This document shows, in pieces, positions 46,162 through 57,308 of a stretch of 64,000 nt of DNA; position 1 is the stretch's first letter; each line of letters opens with the position of its first letter. The stretch is taken from contig JAHLMK010000001.1 of assembly GCA_019915135.1 (NCBI GenBank), forward strand, positions 496,001 to 560,000, in the 5' to 3' direction. The notes beneath the pieces were generated by a model. It was not told where the DNA came from. It did not search any database and saw only the letters and a program-made list of their open reading frames with translations. This stretch comes from Strobilurus pachycystidiatus. Taxonomy: Eukaryota; Basidiomycota; Agaricomycetes; Agaricales; Physalacriaceae. Made by a program: the position numbers and the translations under genes.

Positions 46162-46703
46162 ACACAGTTGCGTATCCCACTGAACAAGTTCAATTGGCTC
46201 ATCTTCCAATGGGCTTTGAAGCTTCAAGACGCCTTTTCTCCGAGTGACTTACAGATTTCTCCGTCGACCAAGGCCGACGACTGAAAAGTTAGTAACTTTC
46301 GCCTCCCGGTTATGGCCCTTCCTCGTATAAAAGTCCTCCTACCCCAGCACCCACATCAGTCCCGCCTTTACCAAATATGAGCGAGTGGCAGACACTCGAG
46401 TCTTGCCGTCCGACAGCCTTGCGCAATCCCAAGGGGAAGCCTCGCCCGATGCTTAAACTCTCGTGGGCACCCTCGACGTCCGGTCCATTGGCAGTCTTCT
46501 TCTTGAGCTGACTCGAACTGTATGAAGCGTGAAGGCTGGTAAATTATGGAATAAAGATACAACGTTTTAGATTTATCTACCTGCGGCTTCAATGCGCCTT
46601 GGCCCTTCTCTTGAACATATATGGCACTCTGCCAACGGGAGGTCGTTCATGGCCGTACTTGTGCTCCAGTACCACTCGGACGACTTCTCTCGGCGCTATG
46701 AGG
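46162..46703. other. Intergenic with a TATA box and short ORF
   Basis: A strong TATAAAAG at 46326-46333 is followed 44 bp later by an ATG (46377) that opens a 44-codon frame ending at 46511 (MSEWQTLESCRPTALRNPKG at its start). It carries no CaaX end, signal peptide or known motif, so it may be a tiny gene or a non-coding transcript. Confidence 0.3.
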
Positions 46704-48191
46704 CTACAGATGTACCGATTCGAACGTCTTGTTGAATATCTCCCTCTCGAAATCATCCACCAACGCTAAAACCTACGAGTTTGATCAGTGCAAATCCCGC
46801 GAGTTTGAAAAGAAAGACGAACATCGCGTGCACACCCAAACGACAACGTCAAGCCACTCCCACCATGGCCATACGAATGAATTATCTTGCTATCGGGCTT
46901 CCTGTTCTCCCTCTCAATCCGAACGTGTGTACCACGGAACGGTCGAAGGCCTTGGACAAGTGGCGCCTCGGGATCCAATTCGGCGTTCTCGAGCCCGGGC
47001 ACGAAGTTGTTGCATTGGCAGCGCATACGCTGGATCTCGGGGCCTGTCATCTTGAGGTCGAGCTCGTGTTCGTGGGGTTGGACCAGGCCTGGGAAGTACC
47101 TTCGTCTGGGTAAAGGACCAGTAAAATGAGGGCAACGAACCTCCAAGGATGAGAGGATTGTCGTTTCTCGGTACGATGAAGACGATATCCTCGTCTTCTC
47201 CACGGGTGTTATCATGGGTGACGACAAGCGCCTCATTGACTTTGGGGAAAACCTTGCCGTCGTTGACAACACGCACGAGGGCTCCGCGGAGAGGGTAGAC
47301 AGTATCGTCTCCAGCGAGATCTTGAGCTCCCAGCCCAGAAGAATTGATCAGCAAATCCGCCTTGAACTCCGCGAGGAGCTCGTCCTCCTGGTTGAGTAAG
47401 TCACCTTCGACCTTCCTAGTCTGCAGCGTAGCGCCCTTGCAGGTAACAACGAACTGCAGCCAGCGCATGTACGCGTCGGTGTCAATCATGGGTGACATAG
47501 GTTGGTAGGAGTCGACAACGCCGCCTTTCATGTTGACGTGGTGATTCTCGATGAGGGTTGAATCGCGCTTGACGCCTTTAATCTGCGAATAGAACCCCAT
47601 CAGTATCGTGCCAGCTCGGCAAGACCAAAACCCTATGCACCTCATCAGAGTGCTCCTCGATCTCGTGCCATTTATCGAGTTGACCGTGATCCGCCATCGT
47701 CTCGAGACGTTCAACGAAGAAGAAATTGGCCATGTTCAAGCGAACACCGTGGTCAAAGTTCTGTATGTTCAAAATCGGCGGCATCATCTCCTGCAGCTTG
47801 TCGAAGATGTGATACGAAGTCATGCACCAATTTTTCCATTTCTCGAGGAAGATGACATCGGTATGCTTTCCGCAAACGGCAGGAGGCCACTCCCAGCTGA
47901 ATTGTTACATGTCAGTCAAAAATTAGAATGTACAGGGAAAGGAGCGTACAGAGCGCCGGCAACCTGGGAGGCAATCCGGTTCTTAGTATCAGCCCATCGG
48001 TCAGAGATGATCGTAACATCGTATCCACTGTCAAGGAGCGTCCATGCGGTCTAATGGGTGGATGAGCTTCGTCGAGGCGGTCAAACTAAATTGAACTTAC
48101 AGTGAAGCCGATAACGCCTCCGCCAACGACCAAGATCCGCTGGTTTTTGCGAGCGACGCGAGGAGGGCCGGATTCTAGCACAAGGTCGCCG

Positions 48192-48202
48192 TCTAGGTAG
48201 GC
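48192..48202. repeat. MULE target-site duplication, left copy
   Basis: TCTAGGTAGGC, identical to 51533-51543. Joining the flanks through one copy restores the oxidase exon 1 seen in copies 1 and 3. Confidence 0.85.
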
Positions 48203-48213
48203 ATCATTCTCAC

Positions 48214-48243
48214 TGCATCCCCACCCCCCGCCATCAGCACGTG
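48214..48243. repeat. MULE terminal inverted repeat, left
   Basis: Inverted relative to 51495-51524, 29 of 30 bases identical. Confidence 0.85.
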
Positions 48244-48335
48244 GTGTGAAAACGTTCCCAAAGTAGTTACCGCCGCCTTCGTCGGTGTTCGTTTACCATT
48301 CCTGTCCGTATACTCTTTAATCTACGACGCTCTCT

Positions 48336-51293
48336 ATGGAAAATCAACCAAATCAAGACGTATTTACCCGACGATGCACGCGTAAAAACTGCAATAAGCT
48401 TCTTCCTCTCAATTGGGACTGGCGACAATGCTCCGTCTGTCAAGAAATCAACCGCCGTTCCAAAAAGCGGAAACGCGACTCAGAGGACACTGGTGAGACG
48501 CGCCCGGGACCCAGCACCCCCACCGCTGCCCCTCCTGCAGTGCCGCCAGGTGCCGCTCAAATTGGAGAAGAGACGGATGATTCGGATGATGATGGCGGAT
48601 GGAATGTGAGTCGAGGCAATGGTGTGCCCGGTCCGAAAAATGTTGAACTGTCTCCAGATAGCGGCCGTTGGATACGATGACAGAGAGGGCATGGTGTGCG
48701 CGATACGAGACGTGTTCAAGAAGAAAATCAAGATTCATTTCTATGGGTGTTACAATATGGCCGAGGATCCAATGCTATCCATGAAAGATCATGTCCGCAT
48801 GCTTGCAAATGAGATCTGGAAGGTCACCAGCTATCGCTTCTTGTGAGTTTAAAGCTTGCTTCAATCGTATAAGCCTCTTACCGTTCATTCAGTGTCCGTG
48901 ACAATAAAAGTTCCATATACCACCGCAAGACGCGTTTCTGGTGCTGTCAAGACGTGTCACGGAAGCAGAAACCTCACCTGAGCACCAAAGAGGATGCGAA
49001 GCGGCGGCAGAACGTTGGAATGAAGCGGTTTCCTTGTCACAGTCGGTTGAACATCACTTGTCGACGAAGCGATGCCGGCCGAATCTCAATAACTTTACGG
49101 CTCGTACACGAGGATCGCCACCTTCCATACTACGACGTCTCAATGCCGGAGGGTGCTCTTGACATGATACGCACCCACATGGACTTCTCGACGCCTAGCG
49201 TTCTGGCATCTGCCATCCGGGAGAAATACCCTCACGTCTCCGCCGCACAGGTCCATCGAGCATGGTCGGCCATGAGCGAGACATTGTGGAAGCGTGCAGG
49301 AGATCAAATGGAATCGGGGAGATTATTGTTACGAGAACTGGGTAATGAAGTTGACTATTTTGACGAGATCCAACCGCCGGAAGGTGTAGAGCAGCTCTGC
49401 TTCGGAATGAAGCGGATTCTGAATGCACTGAGAGGAAAGATCGTTGAGATCGGAATGGATGCGACGTGTGAGTCCAATTTAGTCTTTGATATGGTGTTAG
49501 TACTGAACGCAAATGTAGTTAATACGAATAAGGGTCACCTCGAGCTGTATAGTATAATGGGTGAACACGACAACGCCGGATTTCCCTTGGCATACTGCCT
49601 GCTCACAACAGCGACAGCAGTCGAACAGGGAAAACGTACCTCTGCTCTCGAGGCCTGGGCCACGATACTGCGCGAACGATACGGCATTGACCCGAGATTT
49701 GTCCACCTGGACAAGGACATGGCGGAGATTGGCATGGCGAAGCGGGTCTGGACTCTTGCAAAGATACTCATATGCTGGTGGCACCTTCATCGCGCTGTTG
49801 GTCAGCGATTGGCCAACGAGAAGATATCGACAACGCCATACCGAGCCCGAGCCGCGCATGAATGCTTCCCCTTCATTGACCCTGCCTTCATACCACCTGG
49901 TGACCCCGACGCAGCCGAACGTGAAGGAGGTCCCGACCCAAATGCGATGGCACGCGAGTCTGAAGGTGACACAGCGCGTCCTTGGGCACTGAAGATCAAA
50001 TTGGCGGTTGTACCCGGTTTGCTGAGCACGGCAGAGAAGGAGAACGATCCGCCGCGACCACGTTCAGAGGAGAGAGGTGGACTGAGAACCAGCGTCGGAA
50101 TGGCAGCAAGGGATCCTGCGCCCAGCACACACAATACGGCCGGTCGCGCAAAGGTGGAGAAACCAAGCGGCCGAACACCATGTCGTCAATTTTGTCCAAA
50201 GGAGTACCGCCCAGATATCACGGCCATGATGGAGCACCATTACTGTGCACATCCATTCATTCCGGGCCAGGCGCATCCTTCGACAGCGGCAATCTATGAA
50301 TGGGCAGTCCGGTCAATGTATGATTATTGTGTCGAGAGGGATCTCCGGGAGGTCTGGGCCTATCTATGGGAGAATTGGTATCGGCCGGGTCGCTGGGAGC
50401 TATGGGCGCGGTCGACATATCCAGAGATGATTGCAATCCTCAAGACGACAATGATTTTGGAGAGCCAGTGAGTTTCTACGTCTAGTGAGTGGACATAACA
50501 TTGACATGAATAAAGCTGGCGACGTATCAAGGAAGATTTTCTTCATCACTTTGCCATGCCACGGGTCGACCTTCTCATCTGGATCCTGGTCACAAAGCTA
50601 GCACCCAACTATTATCGGAAACTTGACGTGCTCATGAATCCAATTGGCCGCTACCGGGAGTTGGCATCGTGGCGAAAAGCGTTCAAGAGAGAATGGCGAC
50701 GCTGCGAGACTGCTCCGTTGACGCTACCACTTAACGAAAAGTATCAGCCTAATACGGAGAAGTGGGTATGCACTTGTCCGTACCTCCACAGCAGCCGATT
50801 CCTAGTTTGCAAACATCTTGTGCAAGCCGTTCACCCAGTGCCTCCAGTCTTTTTTCTTGAGGTGCGACGGAACCGAGTGCCTCCATTTTGGTCACACCCG
50901 ACGCTCATTCCCCTCGACCAATCATCGACACTCCCCGACCATCTCGCTGGCATGCCATCCGGGTCCAGAGCTCGCCCTACGCCCAGTGAGGACTCCGACT
51001 CTGACGAGGAAAATGTCAGAGCTTTTACCTCAACTCAAGCTACATTCCGGGAGCAGGTGTCGTCCCGGGTTGCCCTTCTCAGACGATTCGCAGATATTCT
51101 GGAGTATCAGACGCAATTTGGAGACCAGAGGATGTTGGATAGTGCAGAACGGGAAGGGAGTCGGCTGTTCCGGTTGGCAGAGAGCTGTGAAAGTCGGGAG
51201 CACCGTTTCCGTTCGCGAACAGAGGCATCGCCAACAACGTGGGAGACGTCAACATCGAACGCCATGTTTTTCCGAGCCAGGGCCTCGCCCTGA
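48336..51293 (+). CDS. MULE-type transposase with SWIM zinc finger
   Basis: Four exons (48336-48605, 48658-48842, 48893-50467, 50516-51293) give 935 residues with consistent phases. In order: an N-terminal zinc-ribbon-like CTRKNC...CSVC segment followed by a basic nuclear-type run; a WRKY/FLYWCH-like DNA-binding region (VRDNKSSIYHRKTRFWCCQD); the MULE catalytic core with first Asp in GMDATCESN, second Asp in VHLDKDMAEI followed by CWWHLHRAV, and Glu in YLWENWYRPGRW; then ESHWRRIKEDFLHHFAMPRV; and a SWIM finger CTCPYLHSSRFLVCKH. The C-terminal tail is acidic. The protein cuts and pastes the surrounding element. No stop or frameshift is present. Confidence 0.92.
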
Positions 51294-51494
51294 ATGACAT
51301 TGATCGTGATACTTAACAGACATTTTATGTTTTTCAGACTTTGTATGATAGATTTGTACTTCTATTCGCTTTTGATATCATCCAAGGTGCATATATTAGG
51401 ATTGAGTCTTGTCTATGACCCACAGGATGCAAGGAACTTCGTATTCATTGATTTCAGGTCGGCATCTCCTATCAACTCGGTCCGGTGTCCGGGT

Positions 51495-51524
51495 CACGTG
51501 CTGATGGCTGGGGGTGGGGATGCA
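51495..51524. repeat. MULE terminal inverted repeat, right
   Basis: Inverted relative to 48214-48243, one mismatch in 30. Confidence 0.85.
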
Positions 51525-51532
51525 CAAGGGCT

Positions 51533-51543
51533 TCTAGGTAGGC
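51533..51543. repeat. MULE target-site duplication, right copy
   Basis: TCTAGGTAGGC, identical to 48192-48202, within codons 10-13 of the oxidase (A-Y-L-D on the minus strand). Confidence 0.85.
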
Positions 51544-51570
51544 GAGGTGGAAGTTGGGTGTGAAGGCCAT

Positions 51571-52840
51571 CGTGGTATGGAAGGAGATGCTAAGTGAATA
51601 TTAGGATGTTCTAGAGGGGGAAGGGAGACGGTTGAGATCTAGACGTGTGGTGATGCGACCGCACTGCAAGGCATACCTTTGTTGGTGTCTTCATTTGCAT
51701 AAGATATGCCGATATGCCCTCCGAGTCCACGGATAGCGTCGTCGGACGATATGGTGGGTATAGGGACATGATCCCCGTGATGAAGCACGGCCGCTGGCTT
51801 GACAGGAAGCATAATCAGACGGGGCGGGCGAGTGACGACGAATGGAACTTACACAGGCGGGCTCGACGAGCGTTGAGACCATGTCTTTTTGTTGTCCGGG
51901 GAGACGAGAGTGCCCGTTTCAGCTAAGCCGCCGTAACTGCTTCGAAAATCGTTACCCCTTCCAGGTTGCGATACTTGATGGACGATTGTGGATCACAGAC
52001 TAGCTGCGGCGAGGTGTTGTGATGCATAACCGTAGATCGCCATTGAGTGTCCCCGCACGTTGCGGGCATAGCGAGTCTGGACCAGTGCCCATGTCACCGT
52101 ATACTATATAGCCGCGTCCCGCCTTGTGATGAGATCATGGGGTAAAGACCTGGGATTGCGGCATCCTTGAAGACAGATGAACGGAGACGGACGTAGAATA
52201 TAGTGGTGGTGTGCCAAGCCGCCGCATGAAGTAGGTGATGAGAAATGGGCTTATTCCTGCCAGTGCCATGTGCTGAGCGCTGAGCGCTGAGGCCTGAGAA
52301 TATCTTGCGGCTTTTGGTTTCGCTGTTCGACTTGACGATCTGCAGCGAGAGTTAGCCAATCATGAAGGAAGGAGTGGATTTGCCAGGCGCACCATCCGGT
52401 CGTGCAGAAAACGTTTGACGGGCTGCTGCGAGTTCGACTCGACGTGGTGCTGTAACCAGCGTTCACGTCCAGGAGCGGACGATCAGAACGCGCTCTCCGT
52501 TCTCTAAATTTCGGCGCTGATGACGCATCTCCTGCGGCTGCACGTCCATCGAGACGGTACACAAGGGCTGCCGATGGTTGGTGGTAACTGGTCAAATTGT
52601 AAACGGACCGGGGTAACTGCAAGGCGGGATTATACGCAAGAACGAGGAGGGCTCTCTTCCAAGAGGTCAGCTCAGCGCTAGTCCTGATAGGCATGCGGAA
52701 GTATACTCCCAACAATCTAAGCCGGATTTTCGTCTTTCGAAATCGATATCGGATGATAGAATTAGATACAGACTGGAAAAGGGTACAATTACAACACTAG
52801 CTCGACCATCGGCGACATCGCGCATCGATGGCCATACAAG
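51571..52840. other. Oxidase copy 2 upstream region with a decayed divergent ORF
   Basis: The plus strand at about 51770-52040 resembles the minus strand upstream of oxidase copy 3 (for example CACGGCCGCTGGCTTGACA and GGTTGCGATACTTGATGGAC occur in both). Here the frame is broken. The rest has no supported gene. Confidence 0.5.
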
Positions 52841-53967
52841 TCATGAAAGCTGAGAAATTTTCAGACAGCTATCTGCCCACGTCCTCCAGAATTCCTCATC
52901 CTTCGTCTTGAATGTCTGGTTGTTCTCCACCTCCCACTGCATCGTATCAATGTGAATATGGCGTCGTGGTTTGGGTTGGTATAGGATCCCAGTTCCGCCA
53001 CTGACATTCGCTCCGCCTGGGGCGATATACGCCACCCTCGGTGACCGACTCGACTCGAAGATGGGATCGTCCGCAGGGTTCCAATCCATCGCACCGAACA
53101 TGGACGATCCCAAGTCATAATCGTTCAGGTCGATACTATCCGCGAAAATTGGCGATGGCGAGAAGAAGGGGAGGGAGGAGAGCGGTAGATCGTACAACGG
53201 GGTGTTGCCCTTCGTCGAGTCAAAGTGTGCAAAGTCCAGGAAGTGGTCTACCACCTCTTGGGTATCGCGTGGCACAGCAAGACCAATGGACCGGAAGTGG
53301 TTGATGTAGAGAGACCACTCCTCGCGGCTGATTTCGCGGGTTCCGGTGTAAGACGATGTGATGTACTCCCGAAGAGATAGCTTGAGATTGATGAAGTCCG
53401 CGGCGTTGAAGCCCGTGATATGTAGCCTAGAGAAGTCGTCAGTGTTTGAGCTTGATACTATGTACAACTTAGAGAACGTACTTTTCAACGAAGGGCATGT
53501 CGTTGCCCGTCGTCTCAACAGCGGTGATGAAGAACATTCGGAGAACAGTGATCACGGGGACGTCGAGCCCACTCCGTCCCGCCACAAGTTTCGCGAAAGG
53601 CTCGCAACTCTTCACGAAACGCTGCATGAAGACAAGCGTGTAGAGAAGGCTGAAGGGTGTCTGATGTGGCGACACCAGCAGGCTGCCAATGTCATTCGCC
53701 ACCGTGTTATATTCTTGTACGAAGGGCGCGAAAGAGCTGCGATGATATAAGAGAACGAGACAACCTGACAATCCACAGTACTCACAAATCATATCTCCAA
53801 GTTGAGAGTACGACCGAAGCAGCCCAGAAAGCCAACTTGGTGACACTGTCGTCCTCGAGGTCGTAGCGCGAAGGTGATATCCAAGACATTTCTTTCAGGT
53901 GGCGTTGGAGGTGATGGTTAAGTGTCAAGAGAGAATCAATGACCACCACATATATGTACGCCTCCAT
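52841..53967 (-). CDS. Cyclin-like protein, copy B
   Basis: Three exons (53967-53786, 53736-53482, 53426-52841) give 340 residues in frame, with introns at the same places as in copy A. The N-terminus has VTKLAFWAASVVLS. The presumed cyclin box reads TPFSLLYTLVFMQRF, VLRMFFITAVETTGND, EKLHITGFNAADFINLKLSL and REEWSLYINHF. The C-terminal ILYQPKPRRHIHIDTMQWEV matches the same motif in copy A. Sequence between these blocks is more acidic than in copy A. The cyclin assignment is an inference from the helix pattern. The gene lies upstream of oxidase copy 2 in the same orientation, mirroring copy A and oxidase copy 1, so the pair was duplicated as a unit. Confidence 0.6.
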
Positions 53968-55349
53968 TTCTGGTCAATGCGTGCGGCTGATGGGCCACTC
54001 TCTCAGGGCCGAGCCAAGGCATGGCCTCCACGACCAACATTGATCAATGGCGGTGTTTTGTCATATTGGTCCGAGGCTCTTTGTTCAACGAGTTGGGACC
54101 GATGATCTGTGGACCATCCAATATGGCTGTGGCCGACGAGAGTTTCGAATAATGGAACTTATAAGGGAGATGCCTGATGTGATTGATCATGGAGGTCAGC
54201 ACTGGCAGAATTTTGTCGACTTCTAGCTTACAATCTGCATCGCCCTGTCTCGATTAGTGCAAATGCGCTGACCGAATTGAGTCGTTATGACTGGTTTGAC
54301 GGAGAGGATATTTCCGGGCCAGTCTAGTACTACGGTCGGAGCACAAAATGGCCTCGATGGAGGATCTGGAAGTCCTGTGTGGCGTCCCAATATTTCGAGC
54401 AGGGTCCGGCTATCGTCGTGAGCGAGAGAAGTCGCGCTACATAAAGGAATTAGACTCACACATCGAGGCAGGCTGTCACGACTCGTGAGTCTTTTCCTCG
54501 CGCCACGAAATTCCTGCTCGTAGACAACATGCACATCATGACATGGCGCTGAATCAGCCCGTGAGGTGACCATGAACGAATGGCTGCCAATTTTCAAATG
54601 CTAGGACAGCGACGTTCGCCGCGGCGACGATCTTTTGGCGGTTTAAGAGTTGTTCTGCTTTCCGAAATGTTCGTACGGCGCCAGGATGCGGTAGAGAAAG
54701 AGTGGAATTGTTCGTCGGATGCCGTATCCGCGTATTATGGCGGCCGTACCACTAGTGTAAAGCACATGTATTGGGGATGGTGTCCTGCCAACGGTTGCGC
54801 TGGTCGAAGACTGGAGGGAACTGAGTCGACGGAAATGGATCAAGGTGATTATGATCGGCCTAAAGTCCGTAAATCCGACGATCCTTCTCGGCCAAACACG
54901 TTCCTCCTCGCACTCTTTCTCTTGCCGCCACCATGCCAGTACTTACGCGTACCATCTGTGTCTCTCTCTTCACAGGCGTGGTTGCAATATCTCTCAGTCT
55001 GTGAATTTGCGGAAGAACGCGCGTCGGCCGCTCTGCATCCTCACCCTGCTTAGTCAGGCACGTATACCCTTTCATCACAATGGCTATTGTCCTCGCGCAT
55101 TGTTCTTCATTTTTGGACCACCAGGCTGCCGACGGGCGATTCGCAAATCACCGTTTATTACGAAATGCCCGGCAGTCGTTAAAAGGATTGAAAAAAGCCC
55201 CCGGTTTCCGCCCATTTCTCTTCACTTGACCTCTTTCACGCGCTTGGTGCTGGGACGCCAACTGTGGAACGTTGCTACATTTAGACTTCACGAACACGCC
55301 CACGAACTCCTCCTATCCCTCATCTTCGCTCGCTTTGCCACCTGTCATC
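53968..55349. other. Intergenic, no supported gene
   Basis: Open frames at 54223-54597 (minus) and 54580-55053 (plus) have no motif or splice support. The last 200 bp probably hold the promoter of the membrane-protein gene. Confidence 0.4.
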
Positions 55350-56556
55350 ATGCAGAAGACTCCACGTACCTGTGAGTCTACCTCTTCTCAAGGCTCTCGG
55401 CTTCTGACCGGAACGTAGATATCTTTTACGGCCTCAATGCTGTCCGCTTCTTGAGTGTCGTCGGAATGATCCTCGTCTTTTCGAGCAGCATCACTCTCAT
55501 GGTCAAGAACATCAACGCATTCAACGCGTTCCAAGCCGTGCAGGGCACTGAAAAGGGAGATGAGATGGACGATTGTGATTACATCGAGTAAGTCGACTCA
55601 TCTTAGGACGTGGGCGCTGTCTAACATACTCGACAGAGGGAGTACGATTCCGAACCAGGCTGCCGGCGTCTTCTGGGCCATCCTTTCTTCCCTGTTGATC
55701 ATCTTTCAAACGATTGTCCTCATCAGTACGTGTCTACTCAGCACTTCTTGGCTTCTTCTTACCTAACCACCTCTAGTGTCCGAGTTCTGCTGGCCCGCTG
55801 TCTTCTTCGACCGTTATTTTCCCGTCCTTGGGCGCGATTTTGGCCTTGGTGCTCTCGGAATCTTCCAAGCATTGTACGTACATTCCACAGATCATATTGT
55901 CGACGTTACTCATGCAAGACTGTAGAATCGCCGCCCAGATGCTCTCACATCACTGCGATACATTCCCTCTTGTCGCTGCATTCTTCCTTTTCTCCATCGC
56001 GTGCATCAACATGCTCCTCGGCCTCATCTTCCGCGAGTCCGCCAAGCAGCGCCGTTCCATCACTGCGTGGCGGTCTGATACCAAGGGCATCCTCCCCACC
56101 TCAGTCGACAACCGTCCACCCTTCGTCGCTGCCTCTCCATCGGCCGTCTCTTCTCACTTTACTGGTGACTCCGACAAAACTCTCCTGTCCGAGAAGTCGG
56201 GTATGGGCTTTGGACTTCAAGCTGAGAAGCAGGCTGGGTTGAGGGGATATATGCTTCAGCGTCCGGTAGAATCCCTTCCTCGGTACGCGACGGCGCCTCG
56301 ACCCAGTTCCACTCAGCAGACCTCTCGACCGAGTTCGCCTCAACAAAGCCCTCCCCGTACCAGACATGTCGCGTTCAGCACCGCGGATCCCGATGTCACG
56401 AAGCGGGATTCGGATATCTCGTACGCTGACTCCCATTCCGGGATCGACAGCTACTACCGCGACAACAGGAGGGACAGTGACTCCTCGTCGGATGAAGGTT
56501 CAGACACCGAAGTGAAGCAGACTTCGCGGTTCAAATCGAGTCCGACCGCTATATAA
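55350..56556 (+). CDS. Four-helix membrane protein (DUF7598-like)
   Basis: Five exons starting at 55350 (MQKTPRT) remain in frame across four short introns. The N-terminal half holds four hydrophobic helices: FLSVVGMILVFSSSITLMV; GVFWAILSSLLIIFQTIVLI; FGLGALGIFQALIAAQML; FPLVAAFFLFSIACINMLLG. The loop between helices 1 and 2 contains DDCDYIEGSTIPNQAAG, and the loop after helix 2 contains FFDRYFPVLG. This layout matches a family widespread in agaricomycetes that I believe is DUF7598, of unknown function. The cytosolic tail is Ser/Pro-rich and ends in an acidic-Ser stretch (DSDSSSDEGSDTE), a likely phosphorylation target. The gene looks intact. It probably resides in an internal membrane or the plasma membrane. 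Confidence 0.8.
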
Positions 56557-57021
56557 CGATAGATTTTACGTCCCGCCGAGAACCACTTGACGTGTTGCTT
56601 GGACGATTACTTACGCTCCTTATTGTACCCACACCTGTATCTAGGAAAAAATGTAGATACTTTAGATCGGTAACGTACCTACTACATCTGCTTGTCAGAG
56701 TATAATCTGCTGTTGTCGTACTGCGACGGTCCGTTGGAACAGAACATTGGGGTGCTGTTTCGGCAGCGAAATCGCTACTAACTTGACGATAATCTCCTCT
56801 GAATCGTTGGATATGATAGGCTCACGCTTTGACCGCTTTCTTGAAGCGGGTTCAATTTCGTGTAGGACTTTTGATACTCAATCGGTACTGTACACTGTGT
56901 AGCTACATGAATATTTAAGTTTCTCGGCAGGTCCAAGAAATCCGCCTGTGAGCGCGTCCAGGCGTTGATTTACTTCTACAGGATCGAAAGCCTGCTAACA
57001 TTTGGAACAGTGTGGCGCTCA
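56557..57021. other. Intergenic, convergent 3' ends
   Basis: No gene content seen. Confidence 0.45.
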
Positions 57022-57306
57022 CTAAATTCCTGCGGTCGCTGTGTCGTCGTATGTGGTGTCCTTCTCGTCGGCGCCTTCGTCCCCCGCGTCGAACTTTAAC
57101 ACCTCCTTGCCTCCGTAATGGACACCTATGTCAATCAACATGCCTCCATTGCACAGTTCTTTCAGTGCTACTTTGTCGTTCGGCGTCAGGATACTTTCCC
57201 ATATACCAGAAGGCACATATACCTCGTCTCTATAATATCTATACCACGCCCTGAAGCGGAATTTCTCCATGCGGTCGCCTGTTTTATGGTCATCCCGCCA
57301 GCGCAT
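57022..57306 (-). other. Out-of-frame C-terminal continuation of the F-box gene
   Basis: An open minus-strand frame with content expected of the C-terminal domain of the preceding F-box protein (FRFRAWYRYYRDEVYVPSGI). It is shifted relative to the upstream frame. Confidence 0.5.
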
Positions 57307-57308
57307 AT

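Larger units (their letters stand above)
48203..51532 (+). mobile_element. Mutator-like (MULE) DNA transposon, apparently intact
   Basis: A 3.33-kb element bounded by an 11-bp target-site duplication. Near each end lies a 30-bp inverted repeat (48214-48243 and 51495-51524) matching at 29 of 30 positions, beginning TGCATCCCCACCCCC and ending CATCAGCACGTG. The outermost 8-11 bp do not match well. It carries one complete 935-residue transposase gene in plus orientation, opposite to the oxidase it interrupts. The perfect duplication and open transposase indicate a recent insertion. Confidence 0.9.
46704..51570 (-). pseudogene. D-amino-acid oxidase copy 2, exon 1 split by a MULE transposon
   Basis: Minus-strand gene starting at the ATG complementary to 51568-51570 (MAFTPNFHLAYL) and ending at TAG 46706-46704. 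All six exons are recognisable, with the same intron positions as copies 1 and 3. They include VVGGGVIGFT, IASQVAGALWEWPPAVCG, LRGALVRVVNDGK and HSYGHGGSGLTLSFGCA. Apart from the transposon in codons 10-13 (48203-51532), I see no stop or frameshift. The C-terminus ends SVHL, close to but not a standard PTS1. The region ~105 bp upstream of the ATG, where copies 1 and 3 have TATAAAG, reads only GGTATGCC. A cyclin-like gene lies upstream, as for copy 1. Confidence 0.88.

Noticed and set aside
54845..55375. 176-codon plus-strand ORF as a gene
   Set aside because: It overlaps the first exon of the membrane-protein gene in another frame; the spliced model there has clear helices and conserved loops.
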